From Streptomyces tendae (GTDB lineage Bacteria; Actinomycetota; Actinomycetes; Streptomycetales; Streptomycetaceae), in assembly GCF_008632955.1 (NCBI RefSeq), contig NZ_CP043959.1, forward strand, positions 4,340,001 through 4,404,000: DNA of 64,000 nucleotides, given 5' to 3'. Below are positions 41,525 to 50,103 of the stretch, one piece after another. The notes beneath the pieces are model-generated. The model did not search any database. It saw nothing but the letters and a program-made list of their open reading frames with translations, and was not told the DNA's origin. The position numbers and the translations under genes are program-made. Every line of letters starts with the position of its first letter. Position 1 is the stretch's first letter.

Positions 41525-42387
41525 TGTCCCACCACCCGTCTGGGGTTCTCCCGCGTACGACGCCGCGCCGTGTCCCGGCGCTGCTGCGCGCCTGTCATCC
41601 CGAGCCGGCGCTGGCCGTCACGCTGTTCGTGACCGCGTTGGGGGTGACGGCGGGCCGGGGGGTCGCGGGTTCGGCGGCGGTGGCCGCGGCGGTGCTGGCC
41701 GGTCAGCTGTCGGTGGGGTGGAGCAACGACGCGGTGGACGCGCGGCGCGACACGGCGTGCGGACGCCGGGACAAACCCGTGGCGGCGGGCCGGCTGCCGG
41801 CCCGGACGGTGGCCGTGGCGGCCTGGACGGCCCTGGGGCTGTGTGTGCCGTTGTCGCTGCTCAGCGGGGTGGCCGCGGGGCTGGCGCATCTGACGGGTGT
41901 GGCAGCGGGCTGGTGCTACAACCTGCGGCTCAAGCATTCGGTGCTGTCGCCGCTGCCCTACGCCGTGGGCTTCGCGTCCCTGCCGGTGTTCGTCACCCTC
42001 GGACTGCCGTCGCCCGCCTGGCCCGCCTGGTGGGCCGTGGCGGCAGGGGCGCTGCTGGGGGTGGGGGCACACCTGGCGAACGTCCTGCCGGACATCGAGG
42101 ACGATCTGGCGACGGGGGTGCGGGGGCTGCCGCAGCGGCTGGGCCGAACGGCCTGCCGGTGGCTGGCGCCGCTGGTGATGCTCTCGGCCGTCTGGGTGGT
42201 CGTCGCGGGGCCGCCCGGGGCGGCGTGCCGCGGGGGGCTGCTCCTGGCCGTCGTGGCCGGGGCCGTGGCCGTGGCGGGTACGGCTCTGGCGGCGGGACGG
42301 CACAGCCGGTGGCCGTTCCGGGCGGCGATGGTGGTGGCCGGCATGGCGGTGTCCCGCCTGCTGCTGCACGGTACGGACCTGGCCTGA
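41524..42387 (+). CDS. UbiA-family membrane prenyltransferase
   Basis: A 287-residue protein with about eight helices and both catalytic motifs: N68-D-A-V-D-A-R-R-D76 (first aspartate-rich) and D190-I-E-D-D194 (second). These bind the prenyl diphosphate via Mg2+; the acceptor is a phenol or similar ring. GTG at 41524 is chosen because the preceding in-frame residues lie over the srsA promoter and lack family similarity. Divergent placement beside srsABC suggests that it prenylates the phenolic lipid or quinone made there, which is inference. Confidence 0.9.
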   Translation: MSHHPSGVLPRTTPRRVPALLRACHPEPALAVTLFVTALGVTAGRGVAGSAAVAAAVLAGQLSVGWSNDAVDARRDTACGRRDKPVAAGRLPARTVAVAAWTALGLCVPLSLLSGVAAGLAHLTGVAAGWCYNLRLKHSVLSPLPYAVGFASLPVFVTLGLPSPAWPAWWAVAAGALLGVGAHLANVLPDIEDDLATGVRGLPQRLGRTACRWLAPLVMLSAVWVVVAGPPGAACRGGLLLAVVAGAVAVAGTALAAGRHSRWPFRAAMVVAGMAVSRLLLHGTDLA

Positions 42388-42433
42388 CCCCGGGCCACCA
42401 CGCCCCACGGCTCACTCCCCCGGCCCCGGGGTC
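42386..42433 (+). terminator. Terminator-like hairpin after ubiA
   Basis: GACCCCGGG (42386-42394) pairs with CCCGGGGTC (42425-42433), extended by CC/GG across a one-base bulge, with a loop of about 24 nt. It overlaps the ubiA stop codon. Confidence 0.45.
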
Positions 42434-42837
42434 CAGGTCCGCGCCCGGCGCTTCACGCCCCCACGCGGCGGGCCACCCGCCCATGGCCCGCGCTTCACGC
42501 CCCCTCCGGCACGGGCGTGGCGAGCTCCTCAGGCGGGCTCCGGTGCGCGGCATGCTCAGGACGGCGCGTTCGGCGACGCCCTGCGTCGCGGGGATGCCGG
42601 CGGCCGCCTCGTCCCCGAGGCGGGGCAACGCGGGCGCCACGGTCACGCCCCGGCGTGACGGCCCGCTGGCCGTCACACGCGGCGGGCGCGCGTCCGGGAG
42701 GGCGGGAACTCGAACCGGGGCGCGGGTACCCGCGAAACGCCGGTACGGCACCCGCACGGCGCCGGCGGGTGTAGGACGCCCCGGCCGGATCACCCGGGTC
42801 GTGTTCAGGACGCCGTAGGCGGCGGAGGGAGTTCCTC
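42434..42837. other. 404-nt gap with a possible gene remnant
   Basis: No intact gene is seen. On the minus strand around 42500-42670 two frames read GIPATQGVAERAVLSMP and then RSPPEELATPVPEGA before a stop. This recalls the C-terminal tail of DegT/DnrJ/EryC1-type aminotransferases (PVTERAAREVLSLPM pattern). It is short and uncertain. A direct repeat GCGCTTCACGCCCCC (about 42448 and 42489) also occurs here. Confidence 0.25.
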
Positions 42838-43674
42838 GTGCAGCGCACACCGCCCGTGGGCACCGTGGAGGTGCAGTTCATCGGCAACGCCACCCTGCTG
42901 ATCCGGTACGGCGGCCTCACTCTGCTGACCGACCCGAACTTCCTGCACCGCGGGCAGCGGGCGCACCTCGGCTACGGGCTCGTGTCGCGCCGGCTGACCG
43001 AACCGGCCGTCGACGTCGCCGACCTGCCGCACGCGGACCTGGACGCGGTGGTGCTGTCCCACCTGCACGGCGACCACTTCGACCGGGTGGCCCGGCGCCA
43101 CCTGGACCGGGGGCTGCCCTTCGTGACCACCCCGCACGCCTCCCGTGTCCTGCAGGGGCTGTTCGGCTTCCACCGCGCCGTGGGCCTGCGCACCTGGCAG
43201 AGCCACACCCTGCTGCGCGGTGACTCGCTGGTCCGCGTCACCGCGCTGCCCGGACGCCACGCGCCGGGTCCGGCCCGCCGGCTGCTGCCGCCGGTGATGG
43301 GGAGCCTGCTGGAGTTCGGCGACCGCTCGGGGGAGATCCGCCTGATCCTGTACGTCTCCGGCGACACCCTGATGTTCGACGGCCTGCGGGAGATCGCCCG
43401 CCGCCACCCCGACATCCATCTGGCGGTGCTGCACCTGGGCGGAACCACCCTGCCCGGCGGCATGGTCGTCACGATGGACGCCGAGCAGGGCGCCGACCTG
43501 CTGGACATGATCCGTCCGCACCGGGCGCTCCCCGTCCACTACGACGACTACGGCGTCTTCCGCTCGCCGCTGTCCGACTTCCTCGCCGAGGCCGGCCGGC
43601 GCGGGCACGGCCGGCGGATCCTGCGCTGCGCCCCGGGCGAGCGGGTGACGGTCGGCGGGGACACCCGCCGCTGA
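42838..43674 (+). CDS. Metallo-beta-lactamase-fold hydrolase (UlaG/NAPE-PLD-like)
   Basis: A 278-residue MBL protein with the metal motif H75-L-H77-G-D79-H80 (VLSHLHGDHFD). The N-terminal strand FIGNATLLIRYGGLTLLTDPNF and LYVSGDTLMFDGL (bridging Asp) fit the L-ascorbate-6-P lactonase/NAPE-PLD-like class, which often cleaves lipids, lactones or phosphodiesters. GTG at 42838 has GGAGGGAG upstream. Cytosolic; substrate unknown. It may belong with the envelope/lipid group to its right. Confidence 0.9.
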   Translation: MQRTPPVGTVEVQFIGNATLLIRYGGLTLLTDPNFLHRGQRAHLGYGLVSRRLTEPAVDVADLPHADLDAVVLSHLHGDHFDRVARRHLDRGLPFVTTPHASRVLQGLFGFHRAVGLRTWQSHTLLRGDSLVRVTALPGRHAPGPARRLLPPVMGSLLEFGDRSGEIRLILYVSGDTLMFDGLREIARRHPDIHLAVLHLGGTTLPGGMVVTMDAEQGADLLDMIRPHRALPVHYDDYGVFRSPLSDFLAEAGRRGHGRRILRCAPGERVTVGGDTRR

Positions 43675-43924
43675 GCCGGACGTCACCCGAACGGCCCGGA
43701 CACGCCTCCGGACGGGCGCACGGCGGGGGATGCGGGACCGCCACGGGCGGGGGCCGCCGGGCGGGCGAAGTGGCGGGCCCCGTCGCGCGCACCGGATGAT
43801 GGGCGCGGAGAGCGGAACGGGTGCCGTGCGGCGCCCCGGTCCGCCCCCGGTGCGGGGCGGGACGGTCCGATCGCGCCGGCGGTGACTTGGCGGCGTGTGC
43901 CCGAGCAGGCGAAGGAGGGGCACC

Positions 43925-44767
43925 GTGAGGCGGTTCCTCGGCGTGCTCCGGAACGTCTACAGGTGGCTGGGTGCCCACACCCTGATGGCGCGGGGCCGCG
44001 AGCTGGAGCTGATGCACCGGGCCACCGGCTTCGCCACCATGGCGCTGGTGACCCTGGCGCCGCTGCTGATCGTGGTCGCCGCCGCGGACCCGCTGGCGAA
44101 GGGCGGCTTCGCGGCGTGGCTCGCGGACGGCATGGGCGTCACCGGGGAGTCCGCCCGGGTGCTCACGGAGATCATCAGCCCTCCGCGCAAGGTGGTCGGC
44201 ACCACGAGCGTCTGGGGCGGACTGGCCCTCGCCGTGTTCGGTGTCGCCCTGGGCGGCAGCGTCCAGAACGGCTACGAACGGGTGTGGCAGCTGCCTCCGG
44301 GCCCCTGGCACCGGGTGTGGCGCCAGGCGCTGTGGCTGGCCGCGCTGACCGCGTACCTCTACCAGGAGGTGCAGACGCGTACGACGCTGTACGGGCCCGA
44401 GCGGATCGCACTGACGACGTCGACCGGCGTGCTGTTCTTCTGGTGGGGCCAGCGCTTCCTGCTCGGCGGCCAGGTCAGATGGCGGGACCTGCTGCCGGGC
44501 GCCGTCGCCACCATGGTGGGGCTGGTCGGCCTGCGCATCTTCTCGTACTACGTCTTCACACCGCTGATCGTGGAGAACGCGATCAGCTACGGCACGGTCG
44601 GCGTGGTCCTCGTGGTGGAGTCCTGGCTGATCGGCGTGGGGTTCGTCGTGTACGGCGGCGCCCTGTTCGGGCACTGGCTGCTCAGCCACCACGGCCACTG
44701 GCACCCGGGGCGTCTGCACCGGCACCGGATGCGGGATTCCGGCCGGGAGCAGGCCGACACCGAGTGA
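43925..44767 (+). CDS. YihY/BrkB-family membrane protein
   Basis: A 280-residue protein with about six hydrophobic helices (TGFATMALVTLAPLLIVVAA; SVWGGLALAVFGVALGGSV; GVLFFWWGQRFLLGG; GVVLVVESWLIGVGFVVYGG). Family members are putative exporters or envelope proteins. The start GTG at 43925 is behind GAAGGAGG; earlier in-frame ATG 43895 gives an Arg-rich lead without a site. Convergent with the glycosyltransferase gene. Confidence 0.85.
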   Translation: MRRFLGVLRNVYRWLGAHTLMARGRELELMHRATGFATMALVTLAPLLIVVAAADPLAKGGFAAWLADGMGVTGESARVLTEIISPPRKVVGTTSVWGGLALAVFGVALGGSVQNGYERVWQLPPGPWHRVWRQALWLAALTAYLYQEVQTRTTLYGPERIALTTSTGVLFFWWGQRFLLGGQVRWRDLLPGAVATMVGLVGLRIFSYYVFTPLIVENAISYGTVGVVLVVESWLIGVGFVVYGGALFGHWLLSHHGHWHPGRLHRHRMRDSGREQADTE

Positions 44768-44802
44768 CCCCGCGCCGACGGGTGATCATGTTCCGCGCGG
44801 GG
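44768..44802. terminator. Hairpin between convergent genes
   Basis: CCCCGCGC (44768-44775) pairs with GCGCGGGG (44795-44802), an 8-bp stem with a 19-nt loop, right after the YihY stop and before the convergent glycosyltransferase stop. Confidence 0.45.
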
Positions 44803-44806
44803 AGGG

Positions 44807-46078
44807 TCACGCGGGCCGGTGGGCCAGGGCCGCCGCGCGCGCCAGGACGTCGGCCCGGAAGAGCGAGGGTCCGGCCCCCGGCCGTTCCGCGGGGGTCTCG
44901 GTGGTGAGCCGGTGCAGGATGCGCAGGAGCGAGGGGCCGTCGGCGGCGGCCTCGGAGAGGCCGAGTTCCGCCATCCGGCGCACACCGTCGGCGCCGTGAC
45001 CGGGCAGCGGGCGGTGGCCGACCACCGGCAGTCCCGCCGCGAGGGCCTGTACGGCGGTCTGGCCGGCGGCGTTGTCCACGAGCGCGCGGACGGCGTGCAG
45101 CAGGCCGGGCATGTCGTCGACCCAGTCCAGCGCGAGCGCGCCCGGGACGCGGGCCGTGCGGGACCTGAGGGCCTGGTTGCGGCCGCACAGCACGACGGGC
45201 AGATAGCCGGCCCCGGTCAGCAGCCGGGCGGTCTCGCCGAGGCCCGCCGCGGCGCCCCAGGCGCCTGCGGACAGCAGCACGGGCGGCCGGCCCGGGGCGT
45301 ACCGCTCGAAGCGGTCCCGCCAGTCGGCGGCCCCGGGGGCCGGGGCGAAGAACTCGGGCGCCACCACCGGACCCGTCGTCTCGACGTGCGCCGGGACGGA
45401 GCGGCGGACGTCGTCCGCGGCCTGGTCGGTGAGGCAGAAGTAGGCGTCGTTGCCCGGGTGGAGCCACTGCCGGTGGACGGCGAAGTCGAGGACGAAGACA
45501 CCGCTCGGGACGCGCAGCCGCCCCTGCGTCCTGAGGTGGCCGGTCAGCTGGGCGGCCAGGTGGAAGACGGGGACGACGACGTCCGCGCCGGTGTCCGCCA
45601 CGAGCCGGACCAGCCCCTCGCCCGCAAACCGGGCGAGCGGGACGCCACTGGGGCGGGCACCGTCGCCGGGGCGCAGGAACGCCCGGTAGAGGCCGTCGTA
45701 CACCCAGGGCGCGTGCCGCACCGACGTCCGGTAGAAGGTCCGCAGCCCGGAGCCCATCCCGTACGGCAGGAGCCGCATCAGGTCGACGGTCTCCGCCTCG
45801 TGGCCCTGCTCGCGGGCGCGGCGGGCGAGTTCCCGGGCCACCGTGTCGTGGCCGGCGCCCATGCTGGCGCTGATCAGCAGCACCCGGCGGGCGTCACCCG
45901 CCCGTGCGGCGCCTCGGTGCGGGACCGGGAAGGACGAAAGCACGTCTGGTGAGTCACCCTTTCCCGCGCCGCCGAAACGCCCGGCCCAGGTGCCGGTGAA
46001 ACGCCCGGCGCGCGTTTCGGCGGTCCCTGACCTGGATACTCCGGGGCTCACGCCCTCCCGGACGACGGGAGTGGTCAC
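44807..46078 (-). CDS. MGDG-synthase-like glycosyltransferase (GT28-type)
   Basis: Up to 423 residues. After a 60-residue variable lead, the N-terminal domain has RRVLLISASMGAGHDTVARE, the monogalactosyldiacylglycerol-synthase/UgtP signature (SxxxGxGH), then ADVVVPVFHLAAQLTG. The C-terminal donor-binding domain contains PPVLLSAGAWGAAAGLGETA, VDDMPGLLHAVRALVDNAAG and TAVQALAAGLPVVGHRPLPGHG. It probably transfers a hexose from UDP-sugar to diacylglycerol or a similar lipid at the membrane. GTG at 46078 is used, but a start nearer the conserved core is possible. Divergent from an SDR. Confidence 0.85.
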   Translation of the reverse strand: MTTPVVREGVSPGVSRSGTAETRAGRFTGTWAGRFGGAGKGDSPDVLSSFPVPHRGAARAGDARRVLLISASMGAGHDTVARELARRAREQGHEAETVDLMRLLPYGMGSGLRTFYRTSVRHAPWVYDGLYRAFLRPGDGARPSGVPLARFAGEGLVRLVADTGADVVVPVFHLAAQLTGHLRTQGRLRVPSGVFVLDFAVHRQWLHPGNDAYFCLTDQAADDVRRSVPAHVETTGPVVAPEFFAPAPGAADWRDRFERYAPGRPPVLLSAGAWGAAAGLGETARLLTGAGYLPVVLCGRNQALRSRTARVPGALALDWVDDMPGLLHAVRALVDNAAGQTAVQALAAGLPVVGHRPLPGHGADGVRRMAELGLSEAAADGPSLLRILHRLTTETPAERPGAGPSLFRADVLARAAALAHRPA

Positions 46079-46121
46079 AGTCGGCCGCTTCCGGTGTCCG
46101 CCCAGCAGCCGAGGTCAGCCC

Positions 46122-46970
46122 ATGCCCCACGCACCCTCCCACGCCGGTACGGCCGGCGCCTCCGACACCCGGACACCGGCCGCCCTCCCCGACGACGCGC
46201 GGGCCCGGCCCGGCACGCCGGCTCGACGCCCCGGGACGGCGCTGGTGACCGGCGCCTCCTCCGGCATCGGCGCCGCCGTGGCGCGCCGGCTGTCCGCCGA
46301 GGGATGGCGCCTGGTGCTCAACGGCCGGGACGCCCGTCGCCTGGGCGAGGTCGCGGCGGGGGCCTCCGCGGCCGTCTTTCCCGAGGACCTCACCCGGCCG
46401 GCCGCCGAGCGGCGGCTGACCGGTTTCGCGCTGGAGCGGGTGGGCCGGCTGGATCTGCTGGTCGCGTGCGCCGGGGTCGGCTGGGCCGGTGACTTCACCG
46501 CCATGACCCGCCGTTCCTTCGACGAGGTGATCGACGTCAATCTGGTGACCACGCTGCGCCTGGTCCGGCAGGTGCTCCCCCACATGGTGGAGGCGGGTTC
46601 CGGCCGGATGGTGCTCGTCGGTTCCCTGGCGGGCTCCGTCGGGGTGCGGGGGGAGGCCGTCTACTCGGCGTCCAAGGCGGCGGTCGCCGCGTTCGCCGAC
46701 GCCCTGCGGTACGAACTGCGCGGCACCGGCGTGGGGGTGAGCCTGGTCGTGCCGGGGGTGGTCGACACGCCTTTCTTCGAACACAGGGGCACGCCGTATC
46801 CGCGGAACCGGCCCCGGCCGGTGCCGCCCGAACGGGTCGCGGACGCCGTGTGGCGCGCCGTCTCCCGCGGCCGGGACGAGATCTACGTCCCCGGGTGGCT
46901 GCGCCTGCCGGCCAGGGTGCGCGGCGCGGCGCCCGGCCTGTACCGGCGGCTGGCCGCCACGTTCGGCTGA
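46122..46970 (+). CDS. Classical short-chain dehydrogenase/reductase
   Basis: A 282-residue SDR: cofactor motif TGASSGIG, then DLLVACAGVGWAGDF (NAG-like variant), SGRMVLVGSLAG (catalytic Ser) and Y-S-A-S-K. RDARRL after strand 2 suggests NADP(H) preference. A ~35-residue polar lead precedes the fold. The C-terminal GRDEIYVPGWLRLPARVRGA region is typical of membrane-associated acyl/ketone reductases. ATG at 46122 with GAGG. It starts a same-strand run with a DMT transporter (12-nt gap) and a deacetylase. Confidence 0.9.
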   Translation: MPHAPSHAGTAGASDTRTPAALPDDARARPGTPARRPGTALVTGASSGIGAAVARRLSAEGWRLVLNGRDARRLGEVAAGASAAVFPEDLTRPAAERRLTGFALERVGRLDLLVACAGVGWAGDFTAMTRRSFDEVIDVNLVTTLRLVRQVLPHMVEAGSGRMVLVGSLAGSVGVRGEAVYSASKAAVAAFADALRYELRGTGVGVSLVVPGVVDTPFFEHRGTPYPRNRPRPVPPERVADAVWRAVSRGRDEIYVPGWLRLPARVRGAAPGLYRRLAATFG

Positions 46971-46982
46971 GGGCACCCCGGC

Positions 46983-47897
46983 GTGCTCACGGTCGTCCTG
47001 GCTCTCCTCGCGGCGCTGGCCAACGCCGCGGCCTCCGTGCTGCAGCGGCGGGCCGCGGCGGACGAGCCGGAGGGGGGTGCGGGGCTGCGGCAGGCCGTGC
47101 GCTGGCTGGTCCACGTGCTGCGGCGGCCGCACTGGGTGGTGGGCGCGGGGATGCTCGCCCTGTCCACGGTGCTGCAGGCGGCGGCTCTCGGCGTGGGCAG
47201 TCTGGCGCTGGTGCAGCCGCTGATGGCCGCCGAGCTGCTGTTCACCCTGGCGGTCGGGAGTCTGGTCTTCCACCGTCGCCCCGACCTGAGAACCTGGCTG
47301 GCGTTCGTCGCGCTGGCGTCGGGCCTGTCCCTCTTCCTGACCGCTGCGGCGCCCACGGCCGGCCGGTCCACGTCCGTACCGGGGCACTGGTGGCCCGTCG
47401 GGGCGGCCCTGCTGGCCGCGGTGGTGCTGCTGGTGGTGGTGTCCCGGAGCGTGCGGGGCGCGCCGCGCGCCGCTCTGCTGGGGCTGGCGTCAGCGGTGTC
47501 GTTCTCCGCGACCGCCGCGCTGCTCAAGGACGTCACCGGTCTGATCCCGGACGGGCCGGGCGCCGTCCTGACGGCGTGGCCGCTGTACGCCACCGCCGTG
47601 GTGGGGGTGATCGCGTTCCTGCTGTTGCAGGCCGCGTTCCGGGCGGGGACGCTGGCGGCGTCCCAGCCGGCCCTGACGCTCGGGGACGCGCTGACCAGCG
47701 TGGCCCTGGGCTGGGCCCTGTTCGGGGAGCAGATCTCGCTCGGCGCGCGGGTGGCGCCGGAGGTGATCGGCATCGCGCTCATGGGCGCGGGCAGCGTCGG
47801 CCTGGCGCGCGCTCCCTCGGTCGGCGGCGGCTGGGACGGGGCCCGGGTACGGGACGGCCCGGACTCCGAGGCGCGAACGGCGTCCCACCCACCGTGA
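46983..47897 (+). CDS. DMT-superfamily (EamA/NIPA-like) membrane transporter
   Basis: A 304-residue protein with ten hydrophobic helices in two repeats: VVLALLAALANAAASVLQRR, then SLALVQPLMAAELLFTLAVG; second half PALTLGDALTSVALGWALFG. The start (GTG 46983) is 12 nt after the SDR gene, so the two are co-transcribed. Substrate unknown; the 'AxxxQRRAA...LVQPL' pattern is seen in actinobacterial DMT proteins near lipid genes. Confidence 0.85.
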   Translation: MLTVVLALLAALANAAASVLQRRAAADEPEGGAGLRQAVRWLVHVLRRPHWVVGAGMLALSTVLQAAALGVGSLALVQPLMAAELLFTLAVGSLVFHRRPDLRTWLAFVALASGLSLFLTAAAPTAGRSTSVPGHWWPVGAALLAAVVLLVVVSRSVRGAPRAALLGLASAVSFSATAALLKDVTGLIPDGPGAVLTAWPLYATAVVGVIAFLLLQAAFRAGTLAASQPALTLGDALTSVALGWALFGEQISLGARVAPEVIGIALMGAGSVGLARAPSVGGGWDGARVRDGPDSEARTASHPP

Positions 47898-47935
47898 GCG
47901 GCGCGGAAGCCGCCGCACGACCAGGAGGCACTGCG

Positions 47936-48763
47936 ATGTCCGGTCCTCTCCCCCCGTCCGCCGGGCGGCGGGCCGCGGCCGTGGGGCTTCCCCTGGCCGC
48001 CGTCGCCGCGGCGCACATCGGTCCGGCGGTCACCTGGCTGCCCGCCGTACGCCGGCGCCTGTTCCCCGGCCTGGACGGGACCGGTCACCCCCGCCACATC
48101 GCCCTGACCTTCGACGACGGGCCCGACCCCGTGTCCACGCCCCGCTTCCTCGACGCGCTGGACGCCCTCGGGGCGCGGGCGACCTTCTTCGTGCTGGGCG
48201 ACGCGGTCGTACGCCATCCGGCGGTGGTCCGGGAGACGGTGCGCCGGGGGCACGAGGTGGCCGTGCACGGCTGGAGCCACGACCGTCCTTGGCTGCCCAC
48301 CCCGGCCGGTGACGTCCTGGCGCTGCGCCGGGCGGTGGACGCCGTGCAGGACGTCACGGGGAGCGGTCCGCTGTGGTACCGGCCGCCGTACGGGATCCTG
48401 ACCTCCGGCCGCTGGGCCGCCGCCCGTGCGGCGGGGCTGCGGCCGGTCCTGTGGAGCGCCTGGGGGCGGGACTGGACGGCGCGGGCCACTCCCGCCTCGG
48501 TGCGCCGGACGGTGGAGGCCGATGTCCGTGGCGGCGGCACCGTCCTGCTGCACGACACGGACCGGACGGCGGCGCCGGGCTGCTGGCGGGCCGCGCTGGG
48601 CGCGCTGCCCGAGCTGGTGGCCGGCTGGCGCGCAGCCGGTCTGAGCGTGGGGACGCTGTCCGAGCACGGCACGGCGGCGGTGCGCGCCACGGTTCCCGGG
48701 GCGGCGAGCGCCACGGCCGGCGCGCGGAGCTCCCCGGTACCCGGCCGGACCGGGTGTCGATGA
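47936..48763 (+). CDS. Polysaccharide deacetylase (NodB-type, CE4)
   Basis: A 275-residue protein with a hydrophobic N-terminal segment (VGLPLAAVAAAHIGPAVTWL), likely an anchor. The CE4 domain has TFDDGPD (D60 catalytic base, D61 metal), H111-x3-H115 (HGWSHD; metal), RPPYG and VLLHDTD. It should deacetylate N-acetylated glycans such as peptidoglycan or chitin-like chains outside the cell. ATG at 47936 follows GGAGG. It lies 38 nt after the DMT gene, so a lipid/glycan envelope operon is likely. Confidence 0.92.
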   Translation: MSGPLPPSAGRRAAAVGLPLAAVAAAHIGPAVTWLPAVRRRLFPGLDGTGHPRHIALTFDDGPDPVSTPRFLDALDALGARATFFVLGDAVVRHPAVVRETVRRGHEVAVHGWSHDRPWLPTPAGDVLALRRAVDAVQDVTGSGPLWYRPPYGILTSGRWAAARAAGLRPVLWSAWGRDWTARATPASVRRTVEADVRGGGTVLLHDTDRTAAPGCWRAALGALPELVAGWRAAGLSVGTLSEHGTAAVRATVPGAASATAGARSSPVPGRTGCR

Positions 48764-48785
48764 CGGGAGCGGACGGCCTCCGCCG

Positions 48786-48818
48786 CACGGGCCGCCCCGG
48801 CGTGCGGCGCGGCCCGTG
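48786..48818. terminator. Terminator between deacetylase and OsmC genes
   Basis: CACGGGCCGC (48786-48795) pairs perfectly with GCGGCCCGTG (48809-48818), 10 bp with a 13-nt loop, between convergent genes. Confidence 0.65.
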
Positions 48819-48853
48819 TGCCCGTCCGGCGGTCCGGCAACGCCCAGGCCGGG

Positions 48854-49282
48854 TCAGCTCTCCTTGACCTCCGTGGCGACGGGGGTGCCGAGCTCGACCG
48901 TGCGGCTGACCGTGCAGAGACGGTCGTGGGACGTCTTCACGGCGCGCGGGAGGATCGCGCGGGCGCGGTCCGCGCCCTCCTCGTCGGGGAAGGCGACGCT
49001 GAAGGTGACCCGCAGGTTCGTCATGCGGTTGCCCTGCTCGTCGCTGATCTTGTCGCCGGTCACCGCGACGGAGAACTCGGTTGGCTCGGCATGCCGACTG
49101 GTGGCGACGTCGACGTCGGCCGCCGAGCAGCCGCCGATGGCGGCGAGCAGCAGTTCGACCGGGGTGAACTCGGTGCCCCCGTCGGTGCTGAACGTGATCG
49201 TCCCGCCTCGCGGGTTGGTGGCGACGTAGTGGCCGCCGCTCGTCCGCTCGACGACGACGGAACGCTGGGTATCTTGGCTCAT
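48854..49282 (-). CDS. OsmC/Ohr-family peroxiredoxin-like protein
   Basis: A 142-residue OsmC-fold protein with both reactive cysteines: C52 (AAIGGCSAADVDV) and C123 (RLCTVSRTV). It reduces organic hydroperoxides or related thiol-reactive species as a homodimer. ATG at 49282 is used. A TetR-type remnant lies immediately upstream on the same strand, perhaps its former regulator. Confidence 0.92.
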   Translation of the reverse strand: MSQDTQRSVVVERTSGGHYVATNPRGGTITFSTDGGTEFTPVELLLAAIGGCSAADVDVATSRHAEPTEFSVAVTGDKISDEQGNRMTNLRVTFSVAFPDEEGADRARAILPRAVKTSHDRLCTVSRTVELGTPVATEVKES

Positions 49283-49323
49283 GCGTCGACAGTAGTGCGC
49301 CGGGCGACGGGGCCGCCGACCGC

Positions 49324-49497
49324 TCAGACGGTCACCGGTCCCGTCTCGGGGAGCCGGGCCCCCAGCAGGGCCAGGCAGTTCTGCCACAGCGCCTCGAGCG
49401 GGGCGGTGTTGTTGTAGAGCTTCGCGAACAGCACCTGCCCCTCCAGCTGCGCCACCACGGAGCGGGCGGCGGCACGGGAGTCGGCCACCGCGGCGTC
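49324..49497 (-). pseudogene. Remnant: C-terminal end of a TetR-family regulator
   Basis: About 57 codons before a stop at 49324 read ARSVVAQLEGQVLFAKLYNN and LEALWQNCLALLGARL. This is the C-terminal helix pair of TetR repressors of the LVAQLEGAVLFAKLYND type. Upstream of 49500 this frame becomes Arg/Pro-rich nonsense and no helix-turn-helix exists before the next gene at 49670. The 5' two-thirds are therefore lost; this looks like real decay rather than a sequence error. Confidence 0.7.
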
Positions 49498-49669
49498 GCC
49501 ACGCCGGTGGCTGAACCGGCCCCGGACCTCCGCCCGGGCCCGCCGGCCCGGCCGCACCGGCCCGCGCGGGTGTCCGCCCCGATGGCGGAGGGACACGCGC
49601 GGCCCGGGCGGGAACACACCTCAAGCACCGGCCACGACGCGCCCGGCGCACACCCCAAGGAGCACGGCC

Positions 49670-50032
49670 ATGACCCACCCCATGCACGACGTCCTCGACC
49701 GCTGGAAGACCGCCTTCGACTCCCACCGGCCGGACACGATGGCGGAGCTGTTCACCCCGGACGCCCTGTTCCAGGGGTTCGGCCCCGAGGTGGTCGCCGG
49801 CCGCGACGCGGTACGGGCGTACTACGAGGCGGTGGCCGAGGACCGGCGTGCCGACGTCACGGTCCTGCACACCTACACGATCGGTGAGCAGGTCGCCGGC
49901 GGCTTCGCGGACGTCACCTTCAGCGCGCCGTCGGGATGGGAGGCGAAGGTCCACATGTCGCTGGTCCTTCGGCGTGACGACGGCTGGAGGATCCGCCAGT
50001 ACCACGTCTCCCGGATCGCCGCCGGCGACTGA
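49670..50032 (+). CDS. SnoaL/NTF2-fold small protein (SgcJ/EcaC-like)
   Basis: A 120-residue protein: VLDRWKTAFDSHRPDTMAEL, FTPDALFQGFGPEVVAGRDA and RRDDGWRIRQYHVSRI are typical of the NTF2-like SgcJ/EcaC oxidoreductase-annotated family. The cone-shaped fold binds small ligands; catalysis is uncertain. ATG at 49670 has an AAGGAG site. The isomerase gene follows 71 nt later. Confidence 0.85.
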   Translation: MTHPMHDVLDRWKTAFDSHRPDTMAELFTPDALFQGFGPEVVAGRDAVRAYYEAVAEDRRADVTVLHTYTIGEQVAGGFADVTFSAPSGWEAKVHMSLVLRRDDGWRIRQYHVSRIAAGD

Positions 50033-50103
50033 GACGGCATCGGGGACCCCCATCGCACGGGCGCCCGGACTCCGGGGCCCTCACCACAGGATCGGAGAAC
50101 GAC

